Assembly: GCA_036877525.1 (NCBI GenBank)
Contig: JAZGTH010000005.1
Span: 4,041,001 to 4,105,000 of the forward strand
Reading direction: 5' to 3'
Length of the DNA: 64,000 nucleotides
From: Chromobotia macracanthus
Lineage: Eukaryota > Chordata > Actinopteri > Cypriniformes > Botiidae
Positions 50,541 through 60,497 of the stretch are shown piece after piece. Within the stretch, counting starts at the first letter, position 1. Every line of letters begins with the position of its first letter. The position numbers were made by a program, and so were the translations under genes. The notes under the pieces were generated by a model. That model had not been told where the DNA came from. It did not search any database and saw only the letters and a program-made list of their open reading frames with translations.

Positions 50541-52110
50541 TAACCCTTTAGACTTAACTTTTCTGCAGCTTTCCTGACTTGCTATCACACAGTTTGTCAC
50601 TGATACTTATTTCCTTAGCTGGAACAGGGACTTTATTTTACTTTACTAAACAGGTGTTTATAGCTTCAAATAAGACAGACTGGTAACATTTGATCTTCTT
50701 TAGACTGCTTTTTTTAAACTTGCTTGTCCGTGCTTAAAACAACAGCAGAAAACCAGACAGATGGCTTACAACAGGAGAAACCCTTTTTTCTTCTCCTGCT
50801 TACTCTCCCTCGCTCTCACATCTGACGCACCAGGAAAGCTTTTAACAAGAGAGTTTGTGATGGAGGAGTGTCTTCATATCAACGACATGTTCTCTCCAGG
50901 GGATGCAGGGCTTTTTTATAATCTAAGAGAAAAATGAAAGGCAGAACCTGTGTGGATTGAAATCATTTTGTGTGGGGTTTCATCACGTGCCATCACCCTG
51001 TATGTTCAGAAGACATTTATGTCTGGACGGTTTTGAAAGCAAAATCAAGGCGGCAAGCGCTACAATGCTTTCTGTGAAAATCAAGTACTCTTTATCTTGC
51101 AAGAACCCACACCTTCAGCTGTGGTCTTCTGTGGGCTACTGAGGCTTTGATTCTTGCTTCTAAGAACTGATGGTGTCCCCACTTTTGGCTTTCTGTGTTT
51201 GGATAGTACAATACGTACTTTGCTATTTTGTTGTTTGTGAACACTTTCAGGTGGATAAAGGTGTCTCCAAGGACAACTCCTGCTTAACTGTTACATGGTA
51301 CAAGCACTTTAGAGAATTATTGTCAAGTAGTTAAGGATTCTTAAAGGGAAAGCTATACAAATATGTTTATTTGCAGCCCCGCCAAAATGTATAAAAAAGT
51401 TTCAAGTATTGCCGCCCGTGTTTGTTCAAAGCCTTGGCACCCCTTCCGTCGAAGATTTTCAAATGCCATTGCAAAGTTGTTAGACTCACTTGAAACTTTG
51501 AAGAGAAATTCAAGGAGACTTCACAGTTCATTTCATTTTTTCACTTAGCTCTTTATGAAAACTGCCATCTTGAGAAGGGAGAGGTGAGCAGTAACAAAAC
51601 AACGCAGAATGACACCATCTGTCAGACCCCTCATAAACTCTCCAAATGAGACATCCACTAGAACATTATTGCATTATAAATCTGGCTGTAAATATACATT
51701 AATTTAGAGATTAGTTATCAGAGAGTTTCAGTCTGGTAACGCATGGATAATTTGCAGAACGGCTCTGATGAGTATATATCACCACTGATAAACATGTACA
51801 TGTGCACGTGTAGCCATGTGACGAAAATGATTAGCAGGAAGAATTATTTTATCTCATAATTAAGATCAGTTGACTTAAAAAGGATGAAAAAAATGCAAGA
51901 AATACATGAAAAATCTGATAAAAAAACTTTTAGAATCAGAATAAATGTACACATTTTTATAAATAAAAAACAACCTGACATTATGTTGAATACTAGTTGC
52001 TGTAATGACAACTTTTAGAATCACCATTGAGAATAATGGGAATGACAAAAAATGTGATGTTTTAATGGACCAAAAATGGGTTGATTTTCTATAAGCAAAA
52101 TATATTAATT

Positions 52111-52486
52111 GTGGTTACACTTTATTTTGTCTTACAATATGTACTTGTTACAGTGTAACTGTACTTACTATAGGGTTAGGGTTAGGACTAAGGTTTGGGG
52201 TTGCACTTTATTTTACAGTATGTGCATTTCCAGTGTACTTACCCAACAAAATACTGCTAACTACATATACTTAATATGGGTTATGGTTTGGTTTAGGTTC
52301 AGGGTTGGTACATGACCTAGTAGTTACATAGCTACACAGTAAGTACATAGTATTAAAATGTGAAACAGAACTGCAAAATAAAGTGCTACTGGGTTTGCAT
52401 GTAATTATGCATAATTTACTGTTAATACTATAGTAAATACATATTAAAACATATAAAAAGACGCTGCAAAATAAAGTGTTTCCATA
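52111..52486. mobile_element. Nested inverted-repeat MITE (CACTTTATTTT ends)
   Basis: The outer ends are inverted: GGTTACACTTTATTTTG at 52113-52129 against the reverse complement of 52466-52483 (GGAAACACTTTATTTTGC). A second, internal pair of the same ends lies at 52199-52217 and 52371-52389. The inside contains GGGTTAGGGTTAGG and repeated 'agtacatagta'-type words. This fits a non-autonomous DNA transposon common in fish; either one copy inserted in another or the end was duplicated. It has no coding capacity. Confidence 0.7.
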
Positions 52487-53450
52487 ATTTTTCTTATCCC
52501 TGTTGCCTCTTTCTGTTTTTGGAGATATGGTGAACTCTCTTTGTTTACCAATGAACTGCATCCAGCAAACAACATTCAGATCTACAATATGCGAAAAATA
52601 TAGAACAAGCCCTCCATAGCATGCTTAACATGAGATGATTTTTCAAAACCCTTAAACAGCAACAAAAAAATCCACAGAAACATCTGGACCATGCAGATAG
52701 GAATACTCAGACAATAGGAAAAGGCACTCTGAAATATATTCTCTGGTGCATTCTGGTATATTTTAAGATAAGAAGGGTTTTTTGAAATATATGAATTATA
52801 AGTGGGCTATTGCCTTATTGTTTTGTGTCAACTGGTTTAGAAACTTAGCTTGAAGATATGTGTAGTCATTTAAGTGTAAAAAGAAAGGAACTGGTAAAAG
52901 TTGAAAGCTGTGAAATTATAACATCAACCAACCCTTTAGGCAAATACAATACAGTAAAAAACGGTATATTACAGATCCACATTTATCTGTGTTCAATTCA
53001 TCCTCAGTTTATAAAAGCAAGCAAAAAGCATTTACATTAACGCATTTACAGTAGAACACAATGGGGCACGGCGTTGCACTGGGATAAAAAGTAAAATGCA
53101 CACAGTTTGAAATGTATAGCCACAAGTCATAAACATCATGTGTGTTAACATAAGACTCTGTATTAAGCCTAGTCAAACTTATATCTATGTCCTGTCATGA
53201 ACATATAATGCATTAAATCTCAACAATATGCATTTGTCATAGCTCTATATCATAGTGAATTATCATAAGCACCTGAATTGTATAATAAATAAAATAATAA
53301 AAATAAAAAAAAATAAAAACAACAGCAATCATCATATACAAAGATACATTTTAAAGTTCCAAAATTAGATATGGATTAAAAATGTAAACAAATGTTGTCA
53401 TAAGAAGCTTCAAATGTAAAATAACAACAACATAACAATATAAGGTCATG

Positions 53451-53547
53451 CTATTAAAAAGTCATTTGACTTTTTTAATAGCTTTACTTTAGATTGTTAC
53501 TTTTTCATTTGACTTTTTAATAGCTTTCCCTCAGATTGTTTTTTTTT
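53451..53547. repeat. 43-bp tandem duplication with hairpin arm
   Basis: A unit starting CATTTGACTTTTTTAATAGC is repeated at 53463-53505 and 53506-53547, with differences in the second half. The left flank CTATTAAAAAGTCA (53451-53464) is the inverted complement of the TGACTTTTT(T)AATAG arms, so the start can fold into a hairpin with a very short loop. Confidence 0.85.
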
Positions 53548-53689
53548 CATTTCAGTCATTAAATTTACTCACATATTCATGCACTAATAACTATCATCCT
53601 TTTCATTATGAACATTTACATGTATTTATTTTTTTAAATCCAACTTGTTTGCTAGCTGTCAGTAGGTTGTGAGAGCCATGATGGTATTT

Positions 53690-54000
53690 TGACAGCTCGT
53701 CATTAACACGTCGTCCCAGCTATTCTGCTATTTAAAGAAACAACATTCTGCTGTTGACAGCAGCTAGGAACATAAGCCATCATCAAATTAAAAAGTTATT
53801 TTTTCCTTTAAAAGTATTTATATTAACTATCTATACCGTGAGCTAATTTACTAACACCGCTAATACATATGCGTGTTTTATGAATATTAATTAGCCGACG
53901 TGCCGTGCGCTAACAACCGAACAGTCCTAAAAACGTCACATGAAATTTAATATTCATGAGCTTCACCATCGCTGTTAGCATTCGTGACAAGTCAGTATTT
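53690..54000. promoter_or_regulatory. Candidate regulatory block upstream of chm
   Basis: Contains the 16-base perfect palindrome CTGCTGTTGACAGCAG (53748-53763), then at 53880-53960 TGAATATTAATTAGCCGACG, CGTGCCGTGCGCTAAC and TAATATTCATGAGC. CpG and homeodomain words are denser than in the neighbouring sequence. It lies 0.3-0.6 kb upstream of the chm start codon and could serve either gene. Confidence 0.3.
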
Positions 54001-54189
54001 ATCCCATTTTATTGTAATGTATCATTATTTGCTGAAATTTCATATACTTTTTTTTTTCATATAATTTCATTACATGAAATCGTAAACAACTTTATTTTCC
54101 TAATATAAAGGTTTTCTATTCATAATGGATATTTATAACCGACAGTTTTTACACACTAGAAGTTGTTTGTATAAATGTATTTTTCTACA

Positions 54190-54271
54190 TTTTTGCAAAC
54201 TGTTTTAGAGGCTTTGAAAAAAACGTGATGCGTACGTCATACAAGCGTGTCACGTGACCACGAGTAGTTTC
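54190..54271 (+). promoter_or_regulatory. chm: chm core promoter / 5' UTR with CRE-like site and E-box
   Basis: Immediately upstream of the chm start codon is a TACGTCAT site at 54233-54240 (CRE/ATF-like) and a perfect 10-bp palindrome GTCACGTGAC at 54249-54258. The latter fits USF/MITF/TFE-type E-boxes, including the CLEAR element of lysosomal genes. No TATA box is obvious, as expected for a housekeeping gene. The E-box is only 13 bases before the first ATG, so transcription either starts very close to the ATG or the sites lie in the 5' UTR. Confidence 0.55.
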
Positions 54272-54326
54272 ATGATGGCTTCTGAGGAGCTCCAATCTCA
54301 ATTTGATGTTGTTATTCTGGGTACAG
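54272..54326 (+). CDS. chm: chm coding exon 1 (Rab escort protein 1)
   Basis: First coding exon of chm, which encodes Rab escort protein 1. REP-1 presents newly made Rab GTPases to geranylgeranyl transferase II and delivers them to membranes. Eighteen codons plus one base read MMASEELQSQFDVVILGT, then G completed by exon 2. FDVVILGTG is the N-terminal Rossmann-like GxG strand-turn of the GDI/REP superfamily. Two in-frame ATGs are adjacent: the one at 54272 has a poor context (T at -3, A at +4), while the one at 54275 has A at -3 and G at +4 and is probably the main start. The donor is ACAG followed by gtaaga, phase 1. The intron to exon 2 is 8,436 bases. Confidence 0.93.
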
Positions 54327-55065
54327 GTAAGAAATAACTAAATTAATGTGACAGTTTTTAATAGTATGTTCTCCGGGTGTGTATTTTGTGTTTAGTAACG
54401 TAGAAGGAACATGAGTGTATGACGAGAGCCTCTTTTGTGTTGCTGCATATGCATGGAAACAGCGACGCATGAATGCTAAAGCTAATTTTCTGTATGTGAT
54501 TGGCACGTAAGATGAACAAATGTACTTATGTATTGATGTTTGCTGTCATTACACGGTTTGATTGTATAACATGACGATAAATGTAAGCCGGAGCTAAACA
54601 AATCCCTGATTTAATGTGTGAGAGTTTAATCATCAGTTAGTGATGCTTAATCGCAGATGGTCTTGATCAAACTCACCTGCCTGTAACTTTCTTGTAATCT
54701 TAAAGAACTGCATTAGCTTGTTAAGGTGTGTTTGATCCGGGTTGGAGTTAAATTTTGCAGAAAACTGGACTTCGAGAGCCAAATTTTGAACCTCTAATTT
54801 AGAGATACCAATTGCCTTATGTGTCACTGTGTCGTATAGCTCTGACTGCTCCGTTGTTTTTATGCAGACTGTAGTACTGCCCATTGTATGCATTGGTCTC
54901 CCTTGAAATTCAAAGTTATGTGACTATATCCATTTGTAATTCTTCAAATTTGATACAGCTGGATGTTGATGATGATGAAAATTTGATTTCCTCAGGGCGC
55001 CAATAAAGGAGGTTAATAATAATAATGTCTGATAACTGCACATGTGTTTTGTATTGTGTAATTCA

Positions 55066-55125
55066 TTTACCAGACATATTTATCTAAAGCAACCAGTACA
55101 TTTATTATAGATACAATTCTTCTGG
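55066..55125 (-). mobile_element. Short degraded SINE-tail fragment
   Basis: ATTTACCAGACATATTTATC followed by TAAAGCAACCAGTACA is a diverged match to the 'TTATCCAAAGCGACTTAC' tail motif in the same orientation as the copy at 56.6 kb. Confidence 0.35.
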
Positions 55126-56607
55126 GCCAGCCTGGATTTAGGTGCACAATGTGATGTGCAAGGCTTGAGGCTTGAGGCTTGAGATTTAGCCAGCCAAACT
55201 GTCCCAGAATCTACAAAATTTTTCCTTCACTAATAATGCATTATAGGTGCTCTTTCCTTTATTGCATACAATTGCACACCGTTTGTTCTCGTTCTAATAT
55301 TATTGATTTTGGATTATTCTTCATGTCTTCACACAGTGAACTATTAGTATAATAATAGTTATACTATAAGCATATAATATCATTTTCTATACATTTGTGC
55401 ATAACATTAACCCTGTCTCTGCAAATATATTAAGGTGCATTTTTGTCTGAATGCATGTATATTTGAATCACTATTGTTTATTGCACAAATGGGTGAGTAC
55501 ACAATTAGTGAATAACACAGTGAGTTTCACTCATCCTGGTCAGTCCCATTTGAAAGATCCCTGGCCTGGTCTGAAGCTTAGTCCTATTTTGTTGTGTGCA
55601 GTGCTATGTATCCCACATAAACCAGTTTATTGTTCGGTGCAACTGGAGCTGACCATGACTTTGTGAACTATGTCAAACTCAGCATTGATTTTTAGGTTTG
55701 TGTTCCGTGGATCCTCTTATACTGGACTGTACGGTGCAGGTCAGGAATGGTACTGGAGCAGTACTGTCCTCGTTCTCTCCAATGTCCTGATTAAGCCAGC
55801 AGAATTGTGTTTATATGCAGGCCAGGTCCTTAGGACAGTGCTAATGCCATCAGGAGATAAAGTTGCTCACTGGTGCAGGCCATTGTTCTTCACAACAGGG
55901 AGGAAAGGTAGAATGGGAAAAATAGAAAGGAAGGGTTACCGTTATCGCTAAGAGCAACGTTCTTGTGCTGTGATTGATGATGTGCAGATGAATCTATCTG
56001 GCCCACTTCTGGTTCTGCTCATGCAAAACCTCCAGAGCCAGTTGGTCTCAAGGTAACCGGTGACACAGGGACACTCACAGCTTAAACTATTTTTGCTCAG
56101 ACTCTGTTTTATGTCAAGGTTGCTCAGACAAGCGTGCTTGTCCCAGACTCCCTGGTTACCTTCGTTTTTGTTGCTGGTTATGGGTGTAAATGAGTATATG
56201 GACAGGAACAGTTGTTAATGAATACTGCTGCACCCTTAATGATGCCTGCTAGACCCTCTGGCTGCGTGAAGGACTGCGTTCCCGTCGGTTGCGCCCCGTC
56301 AGCCGGTGAACTCACCGGTGAACGCACCTGACCCAGCTGTCCCTGGAGAATCAGTGCTCAGGTCCAGTGAGGTTGGAGCAGATGCCTGTGGATGGCTTTT
56401 CATTTTTATATTGTTTGGCTTACAGTCCCATAGCGAAATAGAATAATCAGGAGCAAAATGGCCAAGTGAAATTCCCAGTGGTTTTGGGTTATTTTCCTGC
56501 AGTTGGGGTAGTGCTGATGAAAAGTTTTTGATGAAATGCATGGCTTGAGGATCAGTTGTTACAGTACAGAGACTCCCATTATATCTGAGTTGAAGTCTAA
56601 TTCCTCA

Positions 56608-56754
56608 TTTACATTTATGCATTTGGCAGACACTTTTATCCAAAGCGACTTACAGTGATTTCAAGGTATACACTTATCAGTATGTGTGTTCCTTGGGATT
56701 CGAACCCACAACCTTTGTGCTGCTAATGCAATGCTCTACTGAGCTACAGGAACA
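56608..56754 (-). mobile_element. tRNA-derived SINE with intact pol III boxes
   Basis: Read on the minus strand, this element begins with a tRNA-like head. The A-box-like TAGCTCAGTAGAGC is at 56746-56733 and a perfect B box GGTTCGAATCC at 56706-56696. It continues into the family tail GTAAGTCGCTTTGGATAAAA and ends in 'gcataaatgtaaatg'. Head, B box and tail order are those of a tRNA-derived SINE widespread in cyprinids. It lies antisense within chm intron 1. It is not a tRNA gene because the acceptor stem and anticodon arm do not pair. Confidence 0.75.
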
Positions 56755-57007
56755 TTAATTTAAACCAGGAAGTAAACAGATTTGGGGTTTTCAATTTAAA
56801 ACAAAGAAATGTTTCTGTGCTATTGTTGGGGTACATATCAAATAACCAAATTTGTGACACCCACCATGTCAGCTCATTTCTTAAGGTCAAAAGGGCAGAT
56901 TTTCTTGCTTAAATTTAAGCACACAAGATTTACAAATCATGCTGAAATAACATTTGTACAAACAGCTGATAATGTAGTTTGTTAAGTGCACATTTGTACC
57001 AAATAAA

Positions 57008-57062
57008 TGGTTCGCCCAAACACAGAAATTTCACCAGTTACTTGCCCTCACTTTCTTTCATA
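57008..57062. mobile_element. Possible degraded MITE left end
   Basis: GGTTCGCCCAAACACAGAAA followed by a CTTGCCCTCAC word resembles the left arm of the palindromic MITE family. The match is short and diverged. Confidence 0.35.
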
Positions 57063-58362
57063 GGAGAGTGGTTGCTTGAAAAATTTCCTGGCCACTCTTT
57101 ATCATATGGACCTGGTGCTGTAGCTTTCACTGATGAAACACCGCCTTACACATAGTTCAGGATCAGATATTATAATCTGAGGTCACAATGTAAACTGTGA
57201 TGTTAGCCAAAGTGCATCCACACTATAGTACAGCAATGCTTTGAATTGGGTTAATGAATTCGCATATTGGTGCAGAGTATTGATTTTAATTATTTGTCGA
57301 TTTTAATTATTGTTATATTATACATAGATGTTCAAAGATCTGAGATTATTTGGTTGTGTTGTGTGGATAATTTTACCATGATTGGGTTACATTACACAGA
57401 TCCATTAATTCACACATGATCCAGTTACTCTGGCTTGGTAAACGTTGAGCTGACTAAATGTAGAGGTAGATTTACCTCATTAACATTTTTCTAACCTCTT
57501 GAAATGTCTCATCTTAACAGTTTTATTATACATTATTTTTTGTATTGTGTGACCATTCCATTACTTGCACTGATTTTTCCAATAGATTCCTATAAAACTG
57601 GCTGTAAATGAGTTTCTACAGCACACTTATCAAATAGAAAGGAAGACAGTGGCATCAATTGTAAATCTGTACAATTGTAATTGTACAGGCATCATGGGTT
57701 TGATGTGGCATAACCTTTCCTGCTTGCTCTGAAGTGAAGAAACTGTAATGTAATGCTGAGCTTGCAGAAAAATCCACATGGTGGCCAATTTCAAGCTGAA
57801 AATGTTTGACATGCTGGGAGCAATTGTTCAATTGATGCATGGCCTGTAAACTGGTTTCCCACAGTATGTTCCACAGTTGGCAACTTTTGGATAATCTCAT
57901 ATTTGTAAACATATTTTGTAATATTTACCTTCTCACCTCTATCACATCCAGTGTTTTTGTAATTAGATTTTGCTGATGTTCCATAATGTAGTTTGTACAC
58001 AGACAACCTGCTGTAACCAGTCTTACATTGTCATCATCTCATGTATACATAGGAAACATGCAGCATAAAAGTAATCCAGAAATACATTTGTGATAATGAA
58101 AAGTGCAGGTTTTTTTAAAAAAAGGGTTTGGGAGAGAAACTAATATGTGGAAGTGGAGAAGAACTAAAATGTGTTGCTGGTCAAGTTCTGTATGGGTTAG
58201 TCCTGCAAGATATAATTTAAAACGTTATGTGTGCTTCTGTGTATAAGTGCATGCACATAGTCTGACATATACAAGACAATCAACAAGCCGTGATCTATTC
58301 AGATTAGCAGAGAAGATTATTCAGTCCAGCACACCTGCAGCTTTATCAGATTTGTTTTTTAT

Positions 58363-59400
58363 AGTTACATTTACAGGCGTTTAGCAGTTGCTTTTATCCA
58401 AAGCGATTTACAAGGTGAGGAAAACAATGCAGCATATATCATAGGGAAGCAATAACATGAAATGAGCTGAACAAAGTTACAAAGTTCCAACAGTTGTTTG
58501 AGACACCTATGGAAGTATCAATAATCAGCTGAGAATGTAATATGCAAAATGGCAATGCAGTATGTAAAATGACAATATATTTCCATATCATATTTGCAAC
58601 CATCATATATGCAAAATATATGCTATAAAATTCAATGTGGATTTAAAAAAATGCACTCTGAGCCAATCACACCAATGCCCTGTCAATGATGGCATCAAGG
58701 TGGGGCCAGCATCTTGTTACATATTTTGCCAACATGGCGGTGGTATTCAGGATTCAGCAAAAAAATAATTTTGATTCTAGCACACAGTTGCAGGGATATT
58801 GACCGAAACGTAAGCTTATTACAGTGTCACCTAATGTCCGACATAAGGTGCGGATGCACCTGAGTAGTGGGTGGGATTTCTGACCATCCAAGTTTGGTCT
58901 CTCTGCGACTTACAGTCTTTGACAGACAGTTTTAGGGTAGAAAAAGAATAATAATATTTAGAAGAACAAGAAAATCTTCCTTCAGCACCTTGTGCTTGGA
59001 CCTTTAAATACATTGTCATTTTACATATTACATTCTTAATTGAATATTGCTACCCGCACACTTCTATAGTTAAATGTTGAGGGAGAGATTGAAAGGGATA
59101 GAGGAATTTTTTTGGAATGGGGGAGCAGTTCGCTGTTCACTGGGAACATATTCCTGTCAAGTATTCACGGAAGAGACAGGTTTCTAGCTGTTTCTTGAAT
59201 ACTGTGAGGGATGTAACTGATCGAACAGAGTTTGGAAGATCATTCCACCAGTAAGGAAATGTGAAGGTGAATGAGTGGGAGAGAGATTTTGTGCTCTTTG
59301 AAAAAGGTGCCACTCATTTGCTGACCACAGGGTTCTGCATGGATTGTAGATGTGAAGGAGGGCTGTTCACTTTCAGTTGTGGTACTAAAGCTTTCTTTTC
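58363..59400 (-). mobile_element. Composite non-autonomous element with SINE-like tail
   Basis: At 58363-58420 the sequence TACATTTACAGGCGTTTAGC and TTATCCAAAGCGATTTACAA matches the SINE tail motif. At 59175-59345 there is GTTTCTAGCTGTTTCTTGAA, then a GTTTGGAAGATCATTCCACC block. Both motifs occur together in a long fish repeat as I recall it, so the interval is plausibly one element whose middle is diverged. The boundaries are approximate. An open frame at 59261-59449 is part of the repeat and not a gene. Confidence 0.45.
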
Positions 59401-60248
59401 CCTGAAAGAATGTGGAACATGTATGCTTGGTACATATTTGCAGTTTTAAATATTTTATTGTAATGTGAACTGATTTTACAAATGTAAAATGTTATTGTTT
59501 CGCATTATTTAGCAAGTTTTCACACATCACGTTTTTCTTCAATATTGTGCAGCACTATGATATTACCCTACAGATGGGCCCAGGTTGTTGCCTTTTCATG
59601 TTCTACCTGGTCAGGACACGTTGTGACTTTGCAAATGAAACCCTGCAGTTTTTAATGTTACTGGTCCACTAGTTTCATTTACCTACCCAAAGCGTCCACT
59701 AAAGCTATCAGAGCATACACACAACAGCTGGAGAGGCTAAAGGTACAACGTTCTTCATTTAGGAACATTGTTAGGGCTAAGCAATCATTGGCTGAGAGGC
59801 CTGACTGAGATGCACGTTTAGTTCATCTCATATCAGAGCTGTTCTCTCGCCTGCTGCTAATAGAGCATCAATGAAGAAAACAAGCCAGCCATTTCACCGA
59901 GCCGTTCTCTGAACCTGGGTTAATGTAACTATTCATCTTGGTTGGACCCCATGTCCCTTTAGCTTGAATAGCCTCTATTAGCAGTCATGTGATTACAGAA
60001 CACCTTCACAGATATCCAGGCCTCCGCTGTGCTCTTTTCAGGTGATTGATTTCTCTTGGCTCTTGAGCATTAGCGTGGAATTGATTGTTAGCAAAACCTC
60101 CAATAGGTGCTGTAGTCACAGACTCCTTTTAGATTGTTAGTGATTATTTTGTACAGTTGCAAGTGTTTATGGTTCTGAAACTTGATTCTTATCTCTGATT
60201 TTATGGTGAATCCTTGGGGGAAAGTTTGTGTTGTTATTTTATGTGATT

Positions 60249-60497
60249 TAGCTTAGTTCATCTATACATCTGTCATCATTTACTAACTGTGATGTCATTT
60301 AGGATTCCAAATGGTTTACATTGAAAAAAAGGCTGTTTTTTCCATACTGTGGAAGCATATTTATAACATTATTGTAACATTTATATTTGTTGGAGCTGCT
60401 TGGAGCAGATGGAGCAGCTTGGAGTGCATTCAAAGTATACTGATGAGAGAGAATAAATGATGACAGAATTAGTATTTTTGGGTGAATTATTCTTTAC
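60249..60497. mobile_element. Palindromic MITE, degraded full-length copy
   Basis: The left end (TTAGTTCATC, then CTGTCATCATTTACTAAC) and the right end (AATAAATGATGACAGAATTA, then GGGTGAATTATTCTTTA) are inverted copies of one another. The arms are diverged. It lies in chm intron 1. Confidence 0.6.

Larger units (their letters stand above)
47791..54189. other. dach2-chm intergenic region (divergent promoters)
   Basis: About 6.4 kb of AT-rich DNA between the two divergent promoters, with no credible coding frame. It holds the nested inverted-repeat element at 52111-52486, a 43-base tandem duplication at 53463-53547, an AT-rich stretch with A-runs at 53280-53330, and a motif-dense block at 53690-54000. 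The rest (47.8-52.1 kb) shows only simple AT-rich sequence, short GATAGA repeats near 48640-48675 and a possible MITE end at about 50505-50540. Confidence 0.7.

Noticed and set aside
52170..52188. Interstitial telomere repeat (GGGTTA)2
   Set aside because: Only two units, and it lies inside a MITE family that normally carries GGTTAGG words.
54633..54893. 86-codon minus-strand open frame in chm intron 1
   Set aside because: No motif, and it sits antisense in an intron full of repeat relics.
56692..56750. Possible tRNA gene on the minus strand
   Set aside because: A and B boxes are present, but no clover-leaf forms and the SINE tail follows, so it is a tRNA-derived SINE.
59261..59449. 62-codon plus-strand open frame in chm intron 1
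   Set aside because: It lies inside the composite repeat at 58.4-59.4 kb.
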